From Chryseobacterium culicis (lineage in GTDB: Bacteria; Bacteroidota; Bacteroidia; Flavobacteriales; Weeksellaceae), in assembly GCF_002979755.1 (NCBI RefSeq), contig NZ_PCPP01000001.1:1830665-1894664 (forward strand): a stretch of DNA of 64,000 bases, read 5' to 3'. The notes under the pieces are model-generated. The model searched no databases. It saw only the letters and a program-made list of their open reading frames with translations, and was not told the DNA's origin. How positions within the stretch are numbered: the first letter of the stretch is position 1; the number at the start of each line of letters is the position of its first letter. Below are positions 27,437 through 36,917 of the stretch, in pieces. The translations under genes were made by a program, and so were the position numbers.

Positions 27437-28750
27437 ATGAGTACTACAACACAATACGTTCCTTATAAAGTTAAGGATATCTCCCTTGCAGAATGGGGTA
27501 GAAAAGAAATTACTCTTGCAGAGGCAGAAATGCCAGGTTTGATGTCTATCCGTGAAGAGTACGGACCATCTCAGCCACTGAAAGGAGCAAGAATCGCAGG
27601 ATGTCTTCACATGACGATCCAAACGGCTGTGCTTATCGAGACTTTGGTAGCTTTAGGAGCTGAAGTTACCTGGTCATCTTGTAATATTTTCTCTACACAA
27701 GACCACGCTGCTGCTGCTATTGCTGCTGCGGGAATTCCGGTATATGCTTGGAAAGGGTTAAATGAGGAAGAATTTGACTGGTGTATTGAGCAGACTTTAT
27801 TCTTTGGTGAAGACAGAAAACCATTAAACATGATTTTGGATGATGGTGGAGATTTAACAAACATGGTTTTTGATAAATACCCTGAATTTACAAAAGATAT
27901 CAAAGGTCTTTCTGAAGAAACAACTACAGGAGTACACAGACTTTACGAAAGAATGAAAAACGGAACTCTGGTAATGCCGGCGATCAACGTAAACGATTCA
28001 GTAACTAAGTCTAAATTCGACAACAAATACGGATGTAAAGAATCTGCTGTAGACGCAGTAAGAAGAGCTACAGACGTAATGTTAGCCGGAAAAAGAGTGG
28101 TAGTTTGCGGATACGGAGACGTAGGTAAAGGTACTGCGGCTTCATTCAGAGGAGCAGGTTCTATCGTTACGGTTACTGAAATTGATCCAATCTGTGCACT
28201 TCAGGCTGCAATGGACGGATATGAAGTAAAAAGATTAGACACTGTGGTAGATAATGCTGATATCATCATCACTACAACAGGTAACTTCAATATCGTTAGA
28301 GGAGAACACTTCCTTAAAATGAAAGATAAAGCTATCGTTTGTAACATTGGTCACTTCGACAACGAAATCGATATGGCTTGGTTAAATAAAAACTATGGTC
28401 AGACTAAATCTGAAGTAAAACCTCAGGTAGACATCTATACGATTGAAGGAAAAGAAGTAATCATCCTTGCAGAAGGTAGATTGGTAAACTTAGGATGTGC
28501 TACAGGTCACCCAAGTTTTGTAATGTCTAACTCTTTCTCTAACCAGACTTTGGCTCAGATCGAATTATGGAACAATTCTGCTGCTTACAAAAACGAAGTA
28601 TACATGCTTCCTAAGCACTTAGATGAGAAAGTAGCTGCTTTACACCTTAAGAAATTAAGCGTAGAGCTGGAAACTCTTTCTCCTGAGCAGGCTGAGTATA
28701 TCGGAGTAGACGTAAAAGGGCCATTCAAGCCTGAATACTACAGATACTAA
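27437..28750 (+). CDS. ahcY: adenosylhomocysteinase (SAH hydrolase)
   Basis: A 437-aa NAD+-dependent enzyme that splits S-adenosylhomocysteine into adenosine and homocysteine, keeping methyl transfer going. Visible are [26 protein letters not shown], the catalytic-lysine segment [15 protein letters not shown], the NAD-binding [10 protein letters not shown] (about 219-228), and the C-terminal [19 protein letters not shown] and ...PFKPEYYRY typical of the family. Length is normal. It stands alone with its own terminator. Confidence 0.98.
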   Translation: MSTTTQYVPYKVKDISLAEWGRKEITLAEAEMPGLMSIREEYGPSQPLKGARIAGCLHMTIQTAVLIETLVALGAEVTWSSCNIFSTQDHAAAAIAAAGIPVYAWKGLNEEEFDWCIEQTLFFGEDRKPLNMILDDGGDLTNMVFDKYPEFTKDIKGLSEETTTGVHRLYERMKNGTLVMPAINVNDSVTKSKFDNKYGCKESAVDAVRRATDVMLAGKRVVVCGYGDVGKGTAASFRGAGSIVTVTEIDPICALQAAMDGYEVKRLDTVVDNADIIITTTGNFNIVRGEHFLKMKDKAIVCNIGHFDNEIDMAWLNKNYGQTKSEVKPQVDIYTIEGKEVIILAEGRLVNLGCATGHPSFVMSNSFSNQTLAQIELWNNSAAYKNEVYMLPKHLDEKVAALHLKKLSVELETLSPEQAEYIGVDVKGPFKPEYYRY

Positions 28751-28771
28751 GATTCAATACAATATGATATT

Positions 28772-28804
28772 ATCCCACTATTTCTAAGATAGTGGGATTT
28801 TTTA
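28772..28804 (+). terminator. terminator of ahcY
   Basis: Stem ATCCCACTAT (28772-28781) / ATAGTGGGAT (28789-28798), loop of 7 nt, then a T-run, 21 bp after the stop codon. Confidence 0.85.
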
Positions 28805-28852
28805 TGGAGTGCCGTATAGCAATTCCTTATTTTTGTCAACTAAAAAAATAAC

Positions 28853-29656
28853 ATGAAAAACTACTTATTTCTGGGAATGATGAGCGCTGTGGTATTCTTT
28901 AACAGCTGCAGCAGCAATGATGATAATGAGGGAACCAATAATCCTTCCGAACCAAAAGTATTATTAAGTAAAATCACTACAGTTTACTATGATAATCCAT
29001 CGCAGCCTCAAACCAGCGTAGAAACCCTTGAATACAATAGTCAGGGACAGCTTATAAAAACTTCTTCCGCCTATGGAACTTCCACATTTGAATACAATAA
29101 CGGAAAACCTGTAAAGATAAATCATTATAATACCAACCAGACACTGGAATACTATTCTGCTTTTAATTATAACGGAGATCAGCTGGCAAGCGTTAAAGCA
29201 ATCTACGACACTCATCCGGATTACAACCGAACGATTACCTATAATTATAATCCCAACGGACAGGTGATCTCTACATCTCTTTGCCAGTCGCCAGACTGTT
29301 CCAATCCCATCGTTGATACGTATGCTTATAATGGAAACAATATTTCATCAGAGATTTCAGAGGGTGGAGGATCCAGTTACAACACTAAAGTTGTGTATTC
29401 CTACGATGATAAACTGAACCCATATACCAATATCAACAAGTATATTAGAATTATGATGGGCAGAGCTATTGTAATGAGCCCCAATAATTATCTCATAGAA
29501 AAGATAAGCTACAAAAGTAACGGGACCTGGCTACAAAACCAAACCAGAACTTCTACGATACAATACAACAGCGCTGGTTTACCTACTCAGGTGGTCTCAA
29601 AAGAAGCCAACGGAAACCTTTCCGCTCAGTACAATTACGAATATATCACTCAATAA
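28853..29656 (+). CDS. lipoprotein with YD-like repeats (hypothetical)
   Basis: A 267-aa predicted lipoprotein (lipobox FFNSCSSND after a hydrophobic signal). The rest is made of short beta-hairpin repeats such as TLEYNSQGQLIKTSS, FNYNGDQLASVKA and YNYNPNGQVISTS. This pattern (YxYNxxGQLxxxxx) is like the YD/RHS repeats in many small Bacteroidota lipoproteins of unknown function. It is too short to be a toxin-type RHS protein. It is monocistronic, between two terminators. Confidence 0.75.
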   Translation: MKNYLFLGMMSAVVFFNSCSSNDDNEGTNNPSEPKVLLSKITTVYYDNPSQPQTSVETLEYNSQGQLIKTSSAYGTSTFEYNNGKPVKINHYNTNQTLEYYSAFNYNGDQLASVKAIYDTHPDYNRTITYNYNPNGQVISTSLCQSPDCSNPIVDTYAYNGNNISSEISEGGGSSYNTKVVYSYDDKLNPYTNINKYIRIMMGRAIVMSPNNYLIEKISYKSNGTWLQNQTRTSTIQYNSAGLPTQVVSKEANGNLSAQYNYEYITQ

Positions 29657-29660
29657 TAAC

Positions 29661-29688
29661 AGACTCTCCAATTTTGGGGAGTTTTTTT
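29661..29688 (+). terminator. terminator of the YD-repeat lipoprotein gene
   Basis: Stem ACTCTCC / GGGGAGT with an A/T loop, followed by a run of seven T, directly after the stop codon. Confidence 0.75.
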
Positions 29689-29693
29689 ATAAG

Positions 29694-29776
29694 CTAATCC
29701 CGCTATCCGCTCATACTCCTCACGCCAGCCGAAGAGCCTCAACGCTTGTTGCGGGGTAACCGCTGCTATCGGGGCT
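29694..29776 (-). repeat. GC-rich conserved dispersed element (flavobacterial type)
   Basis: Read on the minus strand it starts AGCCCCGATAGCAGCGG, passes through GTTACCCCGCAACAAGCG, and ends GAGCGGATAGCGGGATT. It stands out as GC-rich against its surroundings and has no ORF. I recall similar sequences (AGCCCCGAT...GCGG ... ATAGCGG..AGCGGGA) as a widespread intergenic repeat in Flavobacteriia, but cannot check this here. Other content of the ~350-bp gap is a decayed REP copy (29838-29911). Confidence 0.5.
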
Positions 29777-29837
29777 AGGGAAGTAATTATAAATGATGAA
29801 TGATGAGTTATGAATTTGGGATCCTCTTGATATAGTC

Positions 29838-29911
29838 AATCGGTACGGACTTTATTCTGTTTGCTGTTAAATAAAATTCACTGGCTTTAGTTAAAACTTA
29901 AAATATATTAA
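29838..29911. repeat. decayed copy of the GGCTTTAGCC REP array
   Basis: CGGTACGGACTTTATTC, AATAAAATTCACTGGCTTTAG and TTAAAACTTAAAAT line up in order with CGGGCTTTAGCCC, AATAAAATTGGCTTTAGCC and GAAACCTAAAAT of the intact array at 42205-42338. The hairpin stems are broken by mutations. Confidence 0.45.
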
Positions 29912-30003
29912 CCATCATCAGTATTTTACCCATATTTCCCATGTGTTTAGGCTCTATTTATAAAAAATGAATATCTTAGCCCCTTTAAACAAAACATTAA
30001 ACT

Positions 30004-30396
30004 ATGAAAAAACAAAGAGTATCGAATGCGTTCGTTGCGGCATCATGGGTAGCATTAGGCGCAGGAATGATTGGCTTTATTGTTGGTCTTGCAAGAGCGG
30101 AAATGCTGCTGAATGAAAAAGGATATTATTTCACCATACTTCTTTATGGTTTGTTTGCCGTTGTTTCGTTACAGAAAGCAGTACGTGACAGGTTAGAAAA
30201 CATTCAGGTGACAGATATTTATTATGGGATCTGCTGGTTTGCCACATTATCATCTATTGTATTATTGGCTATCGGACTTTGGAACGCCACCATTCTTCCC
30301 AGCGAAAAAGGTTTTTATGCCTTTGCCTTTTTGCTTGCGCTCTTCGGAGCCATCGCAGTCCAGAAAAATACACGTGACAATATGCTTCAGGAATAA
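30004..30396 (+). CDS. yiaA: YiaA/YiaB-family inner-membrane protein
   Basis: A 130-aa integral membrane protein with four hydrophobic segments in two similar halves. Each half holds a glycine-rich helix, then E-KG(Y/F)Y, then a helix ending in (V/A)QK..RD (GYYFTILLYGLFAVVSLQKA and GFYAFAFLLALFGAIAVQKN). This internal duplication is the YiaAB domain pattern. The role is unknown. A perfect hairpin overlaps its stop codon. Confidence 0.88.
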   Translation: MKKQRVSNAFVAASWVALGAGMIGFIVGLARAEMLLNEKGYYFTILLYGLFAVVSLQKAVRDRLENIQVTDIYYGICWFATLSSIVLLAIGLWNATILPSEKGFYAFAFLLALFGAIAVQKNTRDNMLQE

Positions 30397-30427
30397 AGTA
30401 AACTCTCCAAAATGGAGAGTTTACTTT
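30395..30427 (+). terminator. terminator overlapping the yiaA stop codon
   Basis: Perfect 15-bp stem AAAGTAAACTCTCCA (30395-30409) / TGGAGAGTTTACTTT (30413-30427) with a 3-nt loop. The left arm includes the last bases of the TAA stop. Confidence 0.75.
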
Positions 30428-30537
30428 ATTTAAATAAATTCATTAAAATTTATAAAATACTACAAATTTGACATTTACATTAAAAATATATTAAGTTTTT
30501 TGTTATTTTAGCTGTGCTTATTTCACAAACTAATGAC

Positions 30538-32352
30538 ATGTACAAAAAACTACTCTTTTCTCTTCTATTTATTCTATTATTTCAGCTTTCAAAAGCTCAG
30601 CATGAGTTTATTACTATTTGGCAGCCCGGCTTTATAAGTACCATTCCCATATACGTTACGGCTCCCTATCCCGCAGGGAACAATCAAATCTGGTTTCCTG
30701 CTATTGGCAATAATTTTACCATAAGCTGGGAAGAAGTAGGTTATCCGTCACACCAGGGAACAATGAATAATGTTACTTCCACAAAGCAGGTGCTTATAGA
30801 CTTCGGAACATCATTACATCCGAATTCAATGCAAGCCAGTTATCAGGTGAAAGTAAGCGGTGGAAATGGGACTTTCAGAATACTTTCTACTGAATATTCA
30901 CTTTCTACAGGAGTTACATATAATGGAAGCATTGATAAATTGCTTGAGATTTCCCAATGGGGGAATATCCAATGGAGTACAATGAACAATGCTTTTGCAA
31001 ACTGTCCTAATATAAAACTCACGGCTTCGGATGCACCCGATCTGTCCCAAGTTACAGATCTGTCCGGAATGTTCAAATCTGCAAAGAATTTTACTTCCAA
31101 TAATTCAATAAACAGCTGGGATACTTCATCTGTACAAGATATGTCTGAGCTATTTTCACAAACAACATTCAATTCTCCGATTGATAACTGGAATACATCA
31201 AATGTTACCAATATGTCCCGTATGTTTTATTTTTCAAAACTTTTCAATCAAACTTTAAAAACCTGGGATGTCTCTAAAGTTACCAATATGCAGTCTATGT
31301 TTATGAGTGCAGAAAAGTTTAACCAGCCTTTACAGGACTGGAATACAGAGTCTCTTACGAACATCATTGATATATTCAATGGAGCAAGGGAATTTAATCA
31401 ACCAATCAATACCTGGAATATTTCAAATGTAACAAGCCTTAGTGGTATCTTTTCATTAGCCCCGCAATTCAACCAGCCACTCAATCACTGGAATACCTCA
31501 AAAGTAACCGATATGTCCAGAACATTTAACGGAGCTTTAAGTTTTAATCAAAATATTAACAGCTGGGATACCTCCAAAGTAGGGAATATGTCACTCATGT
31601 TTGCACAAGCTGTAAGTTACAACGAGCCTATGACTTCCTGGGACACGGGAAGTGTGACGGATATGTCTTTTATGTTTCATTTCAATCCGTATTTCAATCA
31701 GAATATAAGCAATTGGAATACAGCAAAAGTGGTCAACATGGGACACATGCTTCACGGCTGCTATGAATTCACCCATTCACTGGAAAACTGGAATGTCAGT
31801 ACCGTTACCAATATGGATTTAATGCTAATGGAGACCACTTCATACAACCATACTTTAGAAAAATGGAATCTGAACTCCTTAATAACTGCCGCCTCAATGC
31901 TTACTTCTTCAGGATTAGACTGCAGAAATTACAGTAACACCCTTATTGGATGGTCTAATAACGGTAATACTCCCAATGGTATTCATCTTGGTATCGTTTC
32001 AGACTTAACCTATTCCGATACTGCAACTCCTTCAAGAAATCATCTTCTCAATGTAAAAGGATGGAGCTTTCTGGGAGATAATTTAGGCACCTGTGAGCAT
32101 CAACTGGGGACTTCAGATAACAGCCTTAATAATACCCCTCAAATGTATCCCAATCCTGTATCGGATATGATTTATCTGAAAAATATTCAGAATGTGATAA
32201 GGTATACAATAACCGATATGAGCGGAAGAACGGTTGCTAAAGACAAGCTGGGACATAACGAAATATCTGTTCGTCTTTTGTCTCCGGGAAATTATGTTCT
32301 GCAGATTTTCACGAAGAATACAGTACATTCATTCTCATTCATCAAAAAATAA
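30538..32352 (+). CDS. DUF285-repeat (BspA-like) surface protein, T9SS cargo, copy 1
   Basis: A 604-aa secreted protein: signal peptide (MYKKLLFSLLFILLFQLSKAQ), a beta-rich N-terminal domain with EFITIWQPG and a WEEVGYPSHQGTMNNVTSTKQ-like segment, then about eleven ~27-residue DUF285 repeats of the form FNQPLxxWNTSxVTxMSxMF. It ends in a type A sorting tail (MYPNPVSDMIYLKNI ... GNYVLQIFTKN ... SFIKK). DUF285 repeats stack into a right-handed solenoid and occur in surface proteins with proposed adhesion roles. It should leave by the T9SS and be processed by PorU. I start at 30538, since the in-frame ATG at 30514 precedes the signal needlessly. First of four tandem paralogs and the one with most repeats. 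Confidence 0.88.
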   Translation: MYKKLLFSLLFILLFQLSKAQHEFITIWQPGFISTIPIYVTAPYPAGNNQIWFPAIGNNFTISWEEVGYPSHQGTMNNVTSTKQVLIDFGTSLHPNSMQASYQVKVSGGNGTFRILSTEYSLSTGVTYNGSIDKLLEISQWGNIQWSTMNNAFANCPNIKLTASDAPDLSQVTDLSGMFKSAKNFTSNNSINSWDTSSVQDMSELFSQTTFNSPIDNWNTSNVTNMSRMFYFSKLFNQTLKTWDVSKVTNMQSMFMSAEKFNQPLQDWNTESLTNIIDIFNGAREFNQPINTWNISNVTSLSGIFSLAPQFNQPLNHWNTSKVTDMSRTFNGALSFNQNINSWDTSKVGNMSLMFAQAVSYNEPMTSWDTGSVTDMSFMFHFNPYFNQNISNWNTAKVVNMGHMLHGCYEFTHSLENWNVSTVTNMDLMLMETTSYNHTLEKWNLNSLITAASMLTSSGLDCRNYSNTLIGWSNNGNTPNGIHLGIVSDLTYSDTATPSRNHLLNVKGWSFLGDNLGTCEHQLGTSDNSLNNTPQMYPNPVSDMIYLKNIQNVIRYTITDMSGRTVAKDKLGHNEISVRLLSPGNYVLQIFTKNTVHSFSFIKK

Positions 32353-32383
32353 CCCAAGAAAACTAATTCCATAAACAATAAAC

Positions 32384-33706
32384 ATGATCTTAAAAAAAAT
32401 TCCAATACTCATTTTTCTTTTGATGATATTCATGGCAAAGGCCCAAAATGAGTTCATCACCATCTGGAAAACTCAAAATGCACAACTCATTAAATTTCCA
32501 GGAAGAGGAACCAACTTTCATGTCTACTGGGAAGAAGTAGGATATCCTCAGCACAACGGAACAATGAGCAGTGTAACTTCAACCACTGAATTCATCATCA
32601 ACTTAGGAACACCATTAAACCCATCTCCTGCCCAGGCCAGTTACAGAATCAAAATCAGCAATGGAAACGGAAGCTTTGATCAGGTAAGATTTTATAATGG
32701 TTCATCAATCCCGGTTTACAATGCTTCAGACCGTTCAAAACTCACTCAAATTGTTCAGTGGGGAAATATAAAATGGAAGAGTTTTGACAATGCTTTTGTA
32801 TACTGCGAGAATATGGATGTGACAGCCACAGATGCTCCAGACCTCAGTATGGTTACCAGTATGCGTCAGATGTTTTATTTATGCATTTCACTTATTGGTA
32901 ATTCCTCTTTCAATACATGGAATACCTCCACCATTACAGATATGCATTATATGTTTGGTGATGATAATCTATTCAACCAACCCTTGGGAAACTGGGATAC
33001 TTCGAACGTTACAGATATGTCTTATATGTTTGATTACACCGGATTTAACCAACCTTTAAATAAATGGAACACAGCTAAAGTGACCACCATGGAGCATATG
33101 TTTCATGATTCAGAAAATTTCAATCAGGATCTACAAAATTGGAACACGGGAAACGTAACTAATATGAACGAAATGTTCCATGACACTGCTTTTAATCAAA
33201 ATATTGGAAGATGGGATTTAAGCTCATTAACCACAGCAACCGGTATGTTTCTCAATTCTGCGATGAGCTGCCTGAATTATGATAAAACCCTTTACGGATG
33301 GAGCCATAGCCCATCAACCCCGAATAATATTAATCTATCCAGTGCAGCACCATTGGTTTATTCTCATGCCGATGCTGTAGCTGCAAGAAATTATTTAATC
33401 AATAATAAAGGATGGACTATTTCCGGTGATACTTACAATGGATTATGCAACCAGACACTTTCAACTTCTGAAACGGAAATTAAAAACCAAACCTCCATCT
33501 ATCCCAATCCGGTAAAAGATCATATTTATCTGAAAAATATTCAGAATGCGATAAGGTATACAATAACCGATATGAGCGGAAGAACAGTTGCTAAAGACAA
33601 ACTGGAGCATAACGAAATATCTGTCAGAATTTTGTCTCCTGGAAATTATATCCTGCAGATTTTCACGAAGAATACAGTGCATTCTTTCCCATTCATCAAA
33701 AAATAA
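32384..33706 (+). CDS. DUF285-repeat surface protein, T9SS cargo, copy 2
   Basis: A 440-aa paralog of its neighbours: signal peptide ending MAKAQNEF, the WEEVGYPQHNGTMSSVTST segment, about five DUF285 repeats (NWDTSNVTDMSYMF, NWNTGNVTNMNEMF) and a type A sorting tail. The opening ITIWK stretch goes directly to the WEEVG part, so it lacks about 15 residues found in copies 3 and 4. The last ~180 bp are nearly identical in DNA to those of copy 1, including the bases after the stop (AACCCAAGAAAAC), which suggests recent duplication or gene conversion. It follows copy 1 by 31 bp, probably in one transcript. Confidence 0.88.
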   Translation: MILKKIPILIFLLMIFMAKAQNEFITIWKTQNAQLIKFPGRGTNFHVYWEEVGYPQHNGTMSSVTSTTEFIINLGTPLNPSPAQASYRIKISNGNGSFDQVRFYNGSSIPVYNASDRSKLTQIVQWGNIKWKSFDNAFVYCENMDVTATDAPDLSMVTSMRQMFYLCISLIGNSSFNTWNTSTITDMHYMFGDDNLFNQPLGNWDTSNVTDMSYMFDYTGFNQPLNKWNTAKVTTMEHMFHDSENFNQDLQNWNTGNVTNMNEMFHDTAFNQNIGRWDLSSLTTATGMFLNSAMSCLNYDKTLYGWSHSPSTPNNINLSSAAPLVYSHADAVAARNYLINNKGWTISGDTYNGLCNQTLSTSETEIKNQTSIYPNPVKDHIYLKNIQNAIRYTITDMSGRTVAKDKLEHNEISVRILSPGNYILQIFTKNTVHSFPFIKK

Positions 33707-33731
33707 CCCAAGAAAACGATAAACATTCATC

Positions 33732-35285
33732 ATGACTTTAAAAAAAATACCAACACTCATTTTTCTTTTGCTGGCTTTCATTGTAAAGGCCCAGGACGAA
33801 TTTATTACGATCTGGAAACCTGCTTCTACTGCAATACCCACATTAAATGTAGATGCTCCCTACCAAGCCACGACTCAGCAGATCTGGTTTCCCGGAATTG
33901 GTGATAATTATGATATTTACTGGGAGGAAGTAGGCTATCCGCAGCACAATGGTTCCCTTCTCGATGTAACTTCCACAAAACAGGTTCTTATTGACTTCGG
34001 AACGTCAATCGCAGAAAAAAATGATGCTAAATACAGGGTAAAAGTAAGTAATGGAAATGGCGTTTTCAAACAGATAAAATTTGCAACACCACAGATCCTT
34101 ACTCTTCCTGAGCAGCTCTTCCCTATCTGGCAGCTCAATGGAAGTGCAGATAAAATACTAGAAATTGAACAATGGGGAAATATTTCATGGACAACAATGA
34201 ACAGTGCATTTAGCCTGTGTAAACTCATGCTTCTTACAGCTACAGACAGCCCGAATCTTAATAATGTGGATGATGCTTCTTTTATGTTTTTTGGTACTAC
34301 CAGCTTTAAAGGTGCCAGCTCCATGCAAAACTGGGATACTTCGAAAATCCAGAATTTCAGTTTTATGTTTTCGCTTTTATTTGATGTTGCACCAGCCACA
34401 CTGACGGATCAGTTTAATCCGCCCTATTTTGATACCTGGAATATGTCATCAGCTACAAACCTCAGCTATATGTTTGGAAACAGAATTGCATTTAACCAAA
34501 CGCTTAATAGCTGGGATGTTTCAAAGGTAACAGATATGAGCTGGATGTTTGGCCAGTGTGCAAGCTTCAATCAGCGTCTGGACAACTGGGATACTTCGAA
34601 TCTTGAAGACATGCACTTTATGTTTCATATGATTCCTGTGTTCAATCAGCAACTCAATTGGAATACATCTAAGGTTACAAATATGGCTCATATTTTTCAT
34701 GGCTGTGTTGCCTTTAACCAACCTTTAAACTGGGATATGACTAAAGCAAAGAAAATAGATCAAATCCTTAATAGTGCTTCAAGTTATAATCAATCCTTGG
34801 GAAATTGGAACCTAGCTTCTGTTATTGATGGTAATGGCGCTATAACTTTATCAGGTCTTAATTGTGAAAATTACAGCAAAACACTTCAGGGATGGGCAGA
34901 TAACCCCAATACAGCAAACAATATTTCGTTAGGTTCTTTAACAGGATTAAAATATGCTTCCAATGTGTCAGACAAAAGAGATGCTCTTATTAATAAAGGC
35001 TGGTTCATCAATGGAGATACTGTAGGAAATTGCTTATTGTCTGCATCTGATGTAAAACTGAATAAAAAACTTTCGCTTTATCCTAATCCTGCGGTAGATG
35101 ATATTCATATTGAAGGATTAAGTGATATTAAAAATTATAAAATTTTTGATGCAGCCGGAAGACTTGTACAGGAAGGTAATCCTAATAATGATATGATTAA
35201 TGTAGGTTCTTTATCAAAAGGAAATTACATTTTACAGCTCACTCTGAAAGAAAAAACAATCTCTTCAAAGTTCATTAAGAAATAA
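33732..35285 (+). CDS. DUF285-repeat surface protein, T9SS cargo, copy 3
   Basis: A 517-aa paralog: signal peptide ending FIVKAQDEF, EFITIWKPAST, the WEEVGYPQHNGSLLDVTSTK segment, about seven DUF285 repeats (SWDVSKVTDMSWMF, NWDTSNLEDMHFMF) and a type A sorting tail (LYPNPAVDDIHIEGL ... GNYILQLTLKEK ... KFIKK). The tail is of a different subtype from copies 1-2 and almost the same as copy 4, pairing the genes as 1+2 and 3+4. It follows copy 2 by 25 bp. Confidence 0.88.
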   Translation: MTLKKIPTLIFLLLAFIVKAQDEFITIWKPASTAIPTLNVDAPYQATTQQIWFPGIGDNYDIYWEEVGYPQHNGSLLDVTSTKQVLIDFGTSIAEKNDAKYRVKVSNGNGVFKQIKFATPQILTLPEQLFPIWQLNGSADKILEIEQWGNISWTTMNSAFSLCKLMLLTATDSPNLNNVDDASFMFFGTTSFKGASSMQNWDTSKIQNFSFMFSLLFDVAPATLTDQFNPPYFDTWNMSSATNLSYMFGNRIAFNQTLNSWDVSKVTDMSWMFGQCASFNQRLDNWDTSNLEDMHFMFHMIPVFNQQLNWNTSKVTNMAHIFHGCVAFNQPLNWDMTKAKKIDQILNSASSYNQSLGNWNLASVIDGNGAITLSGLNCENYSKTLQGWADNPNTANNISLGSLTGLKYASNVSDKRDALINKGWFINGDTVGNCLLSASDVKLNKKLSLYPNPAVDDIHIEGLSDIKNYKIFDAAGRLVQEGNPNNDMINVGSLSKGNYILQLTLKEKTISSKFIKK

Positions 35286-35302
35286 CCATAAAAACTCTCG
35301 AA

Positions 35303-36862
35303 ATGGTATTAAAAAAATTTTCGACAGGATTTTTTATCTTGCTGCTATGTATGGTGAAAGCCCAGAATGAATTTATCACCATCTGGAAGCCTGCTTCTAC
35401 AGTAATACAGCCAATCACTGTAAGTGCTCCCTATCAGGCAAATACTCAACAAATATGGTTTCCCGGAATTGGTGAAAACTATGACATCTATTGGGAGGAA
35501 GTAGGTTTCCCCCAACATAATGGTTCCCTTACCAATGTAACATCTACAAAACAGGTTTTTATTGATTTTGGTACATCAATCGCAGAAAAGAATGATGCAA
35601 AGTACAGAGTAAAAGTAAGCAATGGAAATGGTGTTTTTCAGCAAATAAAATTTGGAGACGTACAGGAAGTTCAGCTTCCGGATCAGATTTTCCCGGTCTG
35701 GCAGATCAACGGAAGTGCTGATAAAGTATTGGAAATAGAACAATGGGGAAACATTGCATGGAACTCTATGAACAGTGCTTTCAGCCAATGTAAGCTTATT
35801 CAGATTACGGCCACTGATACTCCCAATCTTAATAATGTTAAAGATGCTTCGTATATGTTTTATGCTGCAAAAAGCTTTACGGGGAACAGTTCTATGCAAA
35901 ATTGGGATACTTCAAATATTAAGAATTTCAGATTTATGTTTGCTCTTATTTTTGACAGTATCAATACTACGCTTCCTGATCAGTTCAACTCTCCTTATCT
36001 TAATAACTGGGATATGTCATCAGCAACTGATCTCAGCTTTATGTTTGCAGGACGAGGAATCTTTAATCAAACAGTAAACAACTGGAATGTTTCCAATGTA
36101 AAGGATATGAAATGGATGTTTGCACTTTGCCCAAGCTACAATCAACCTATGGATAACTGGGATACTTCAAGCCTTGAAGATATTCGTTTTATGTTTCATT
36201 TCGATCCTGCTTTTAATCAGTCTTTAAATCATTGGAATACTTCTAAAGTTACGAATATGGCTCATGTTATTCATGGCTGTACAGCCTTTAATCATCCTTT
36301 AGAAAATTGGGATATGACCAAGGTTACCAGAATAGATCAGATCCTTAAGGAGACTCCGAACTTTAATCAATCGCTTGCAAGCTGGAATCTTGCCAACCTT
36401 AATAATGGCTCCCTTGCTTTAGCGGAGGCAGGAATGGATTGTGAAAATTTCAGTAAAACACTGGCTGGATGGGCAGATAATCCTAATACTGCCAATAACA
36501 TTGATTTGAGTAGTGTTGCTCCTTTGACCTATGCTTCTAATGCAGGAGATAAAAGGAATATTCTCATCAGTAAAGGATGGACAATGTCCGGTGATACAGT
36601 AGGAAACTGTTTACTGGCTTCATCAGATATAAGAATAAGAAAAAAAACCTTACTTTATCCTAATCCTGCGGTAGATGATATTCACATTGAAGGATTAAGT
36701 GACATTAAAAAGTATAGAATTTTTGATGCAGCCGGAAGACTTGTACTGGAAGGAAACCCCAATAAGGATATGATTAATGTAGGATCTTTACCAAAAGGAA
36801 ATTACATTTTACAGCTCGTTCTGAAAGATACTACCCTTTCTTCAAAATTCATTAAGAAATAA
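35303..36862 (+). CDS. DUF285-repeat surface protein, T9SS cargo, copy 4
   Basis: A 519-aa paralog most similar to copy 3 over its whole length. It has a signal peptide ending CMVKAQNEF, EFITIWKPASTVIQP, the WEEVGFPQHNGSLTNVTSTK segment, and about seven DUF285 repeats (NWNVSNVKDMKWMF, HWNTSKVTNMAHVI). The type A tail LYPNPAVDDIHIEGLSDI is shared with copy 3 nearly base for base. It is 17 bp from copy 3, and a bidirectional terminator closes the group. Confidence 0.88.
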   Translation: MVLKKFSTGFFILLLCMVKAQNEFITIWKPASTVIQPITVSAPYQANTQQIWFPGIGENYDIYWEEVGFPQHNGSLTNVTSTKQVFIDFGTSIAEKNDAKYRVKVSNGNGVFQQIKFGDVQEVQLPDQIFPVWQINGSADKVLEIEQWGNIAWNSMNSAFSQCKLIQITATDTPNLNNVKDASYMFYAAKSFTGNSSMQNWDTSNIKNFRFMFALIFDSINTTLPDQFNSPYLNNWDMSSATDLSFMFAGRGIFNQTVNNWNVSNVKDMKWMFALCPSYNQPMDNWDTSSLEDIRFMFHFDPAFNQSLNHWNTSKVTNMAHVIHGCTAFNHPLENWDMTKVTRIDQILKETPNFNQSLASWNLANLNNGSLALAEAGMDCENFSKTLAGWADNPNTANNIDLSSVAPLTYASNAGDKRNILISKGWTMSGDTVGNCLLASSDIRIRKKTLLYPNPAVDDIHIEGLSDIKKYRIFDAAGRLVLEGNPNKDMINVGSLPKGNYILQLVLKDTTLSSKFIKK

Positions 36863-36870
36863 AAACAAAG

Positions 36871-36898
36871 AAGCCTCGCTGGAAAGTGAGGCTTTTTA
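36871..36898. terminator. terminator between the DUF285 cluster and purE
   Basis: Stem AAGCCTCGCT / AGTGAGGCTT (one G-T pair) with a GGAA-type loop and flanking A/T runs. It lies between convergent genes and can serve both. Confidence 0.8.
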
Positions 36899-36917
36899 TT
36901 TTGAATGTAAAGATCAA

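Noticed and set aside
30538..36862. Calling the DUF285 proteins proven adhesins (BspA)
   Set aside because: The repeats are shared with BspA-named surface proteins, but nothing in the sequence proves adhesion; only secretion by T9SS is well supported.
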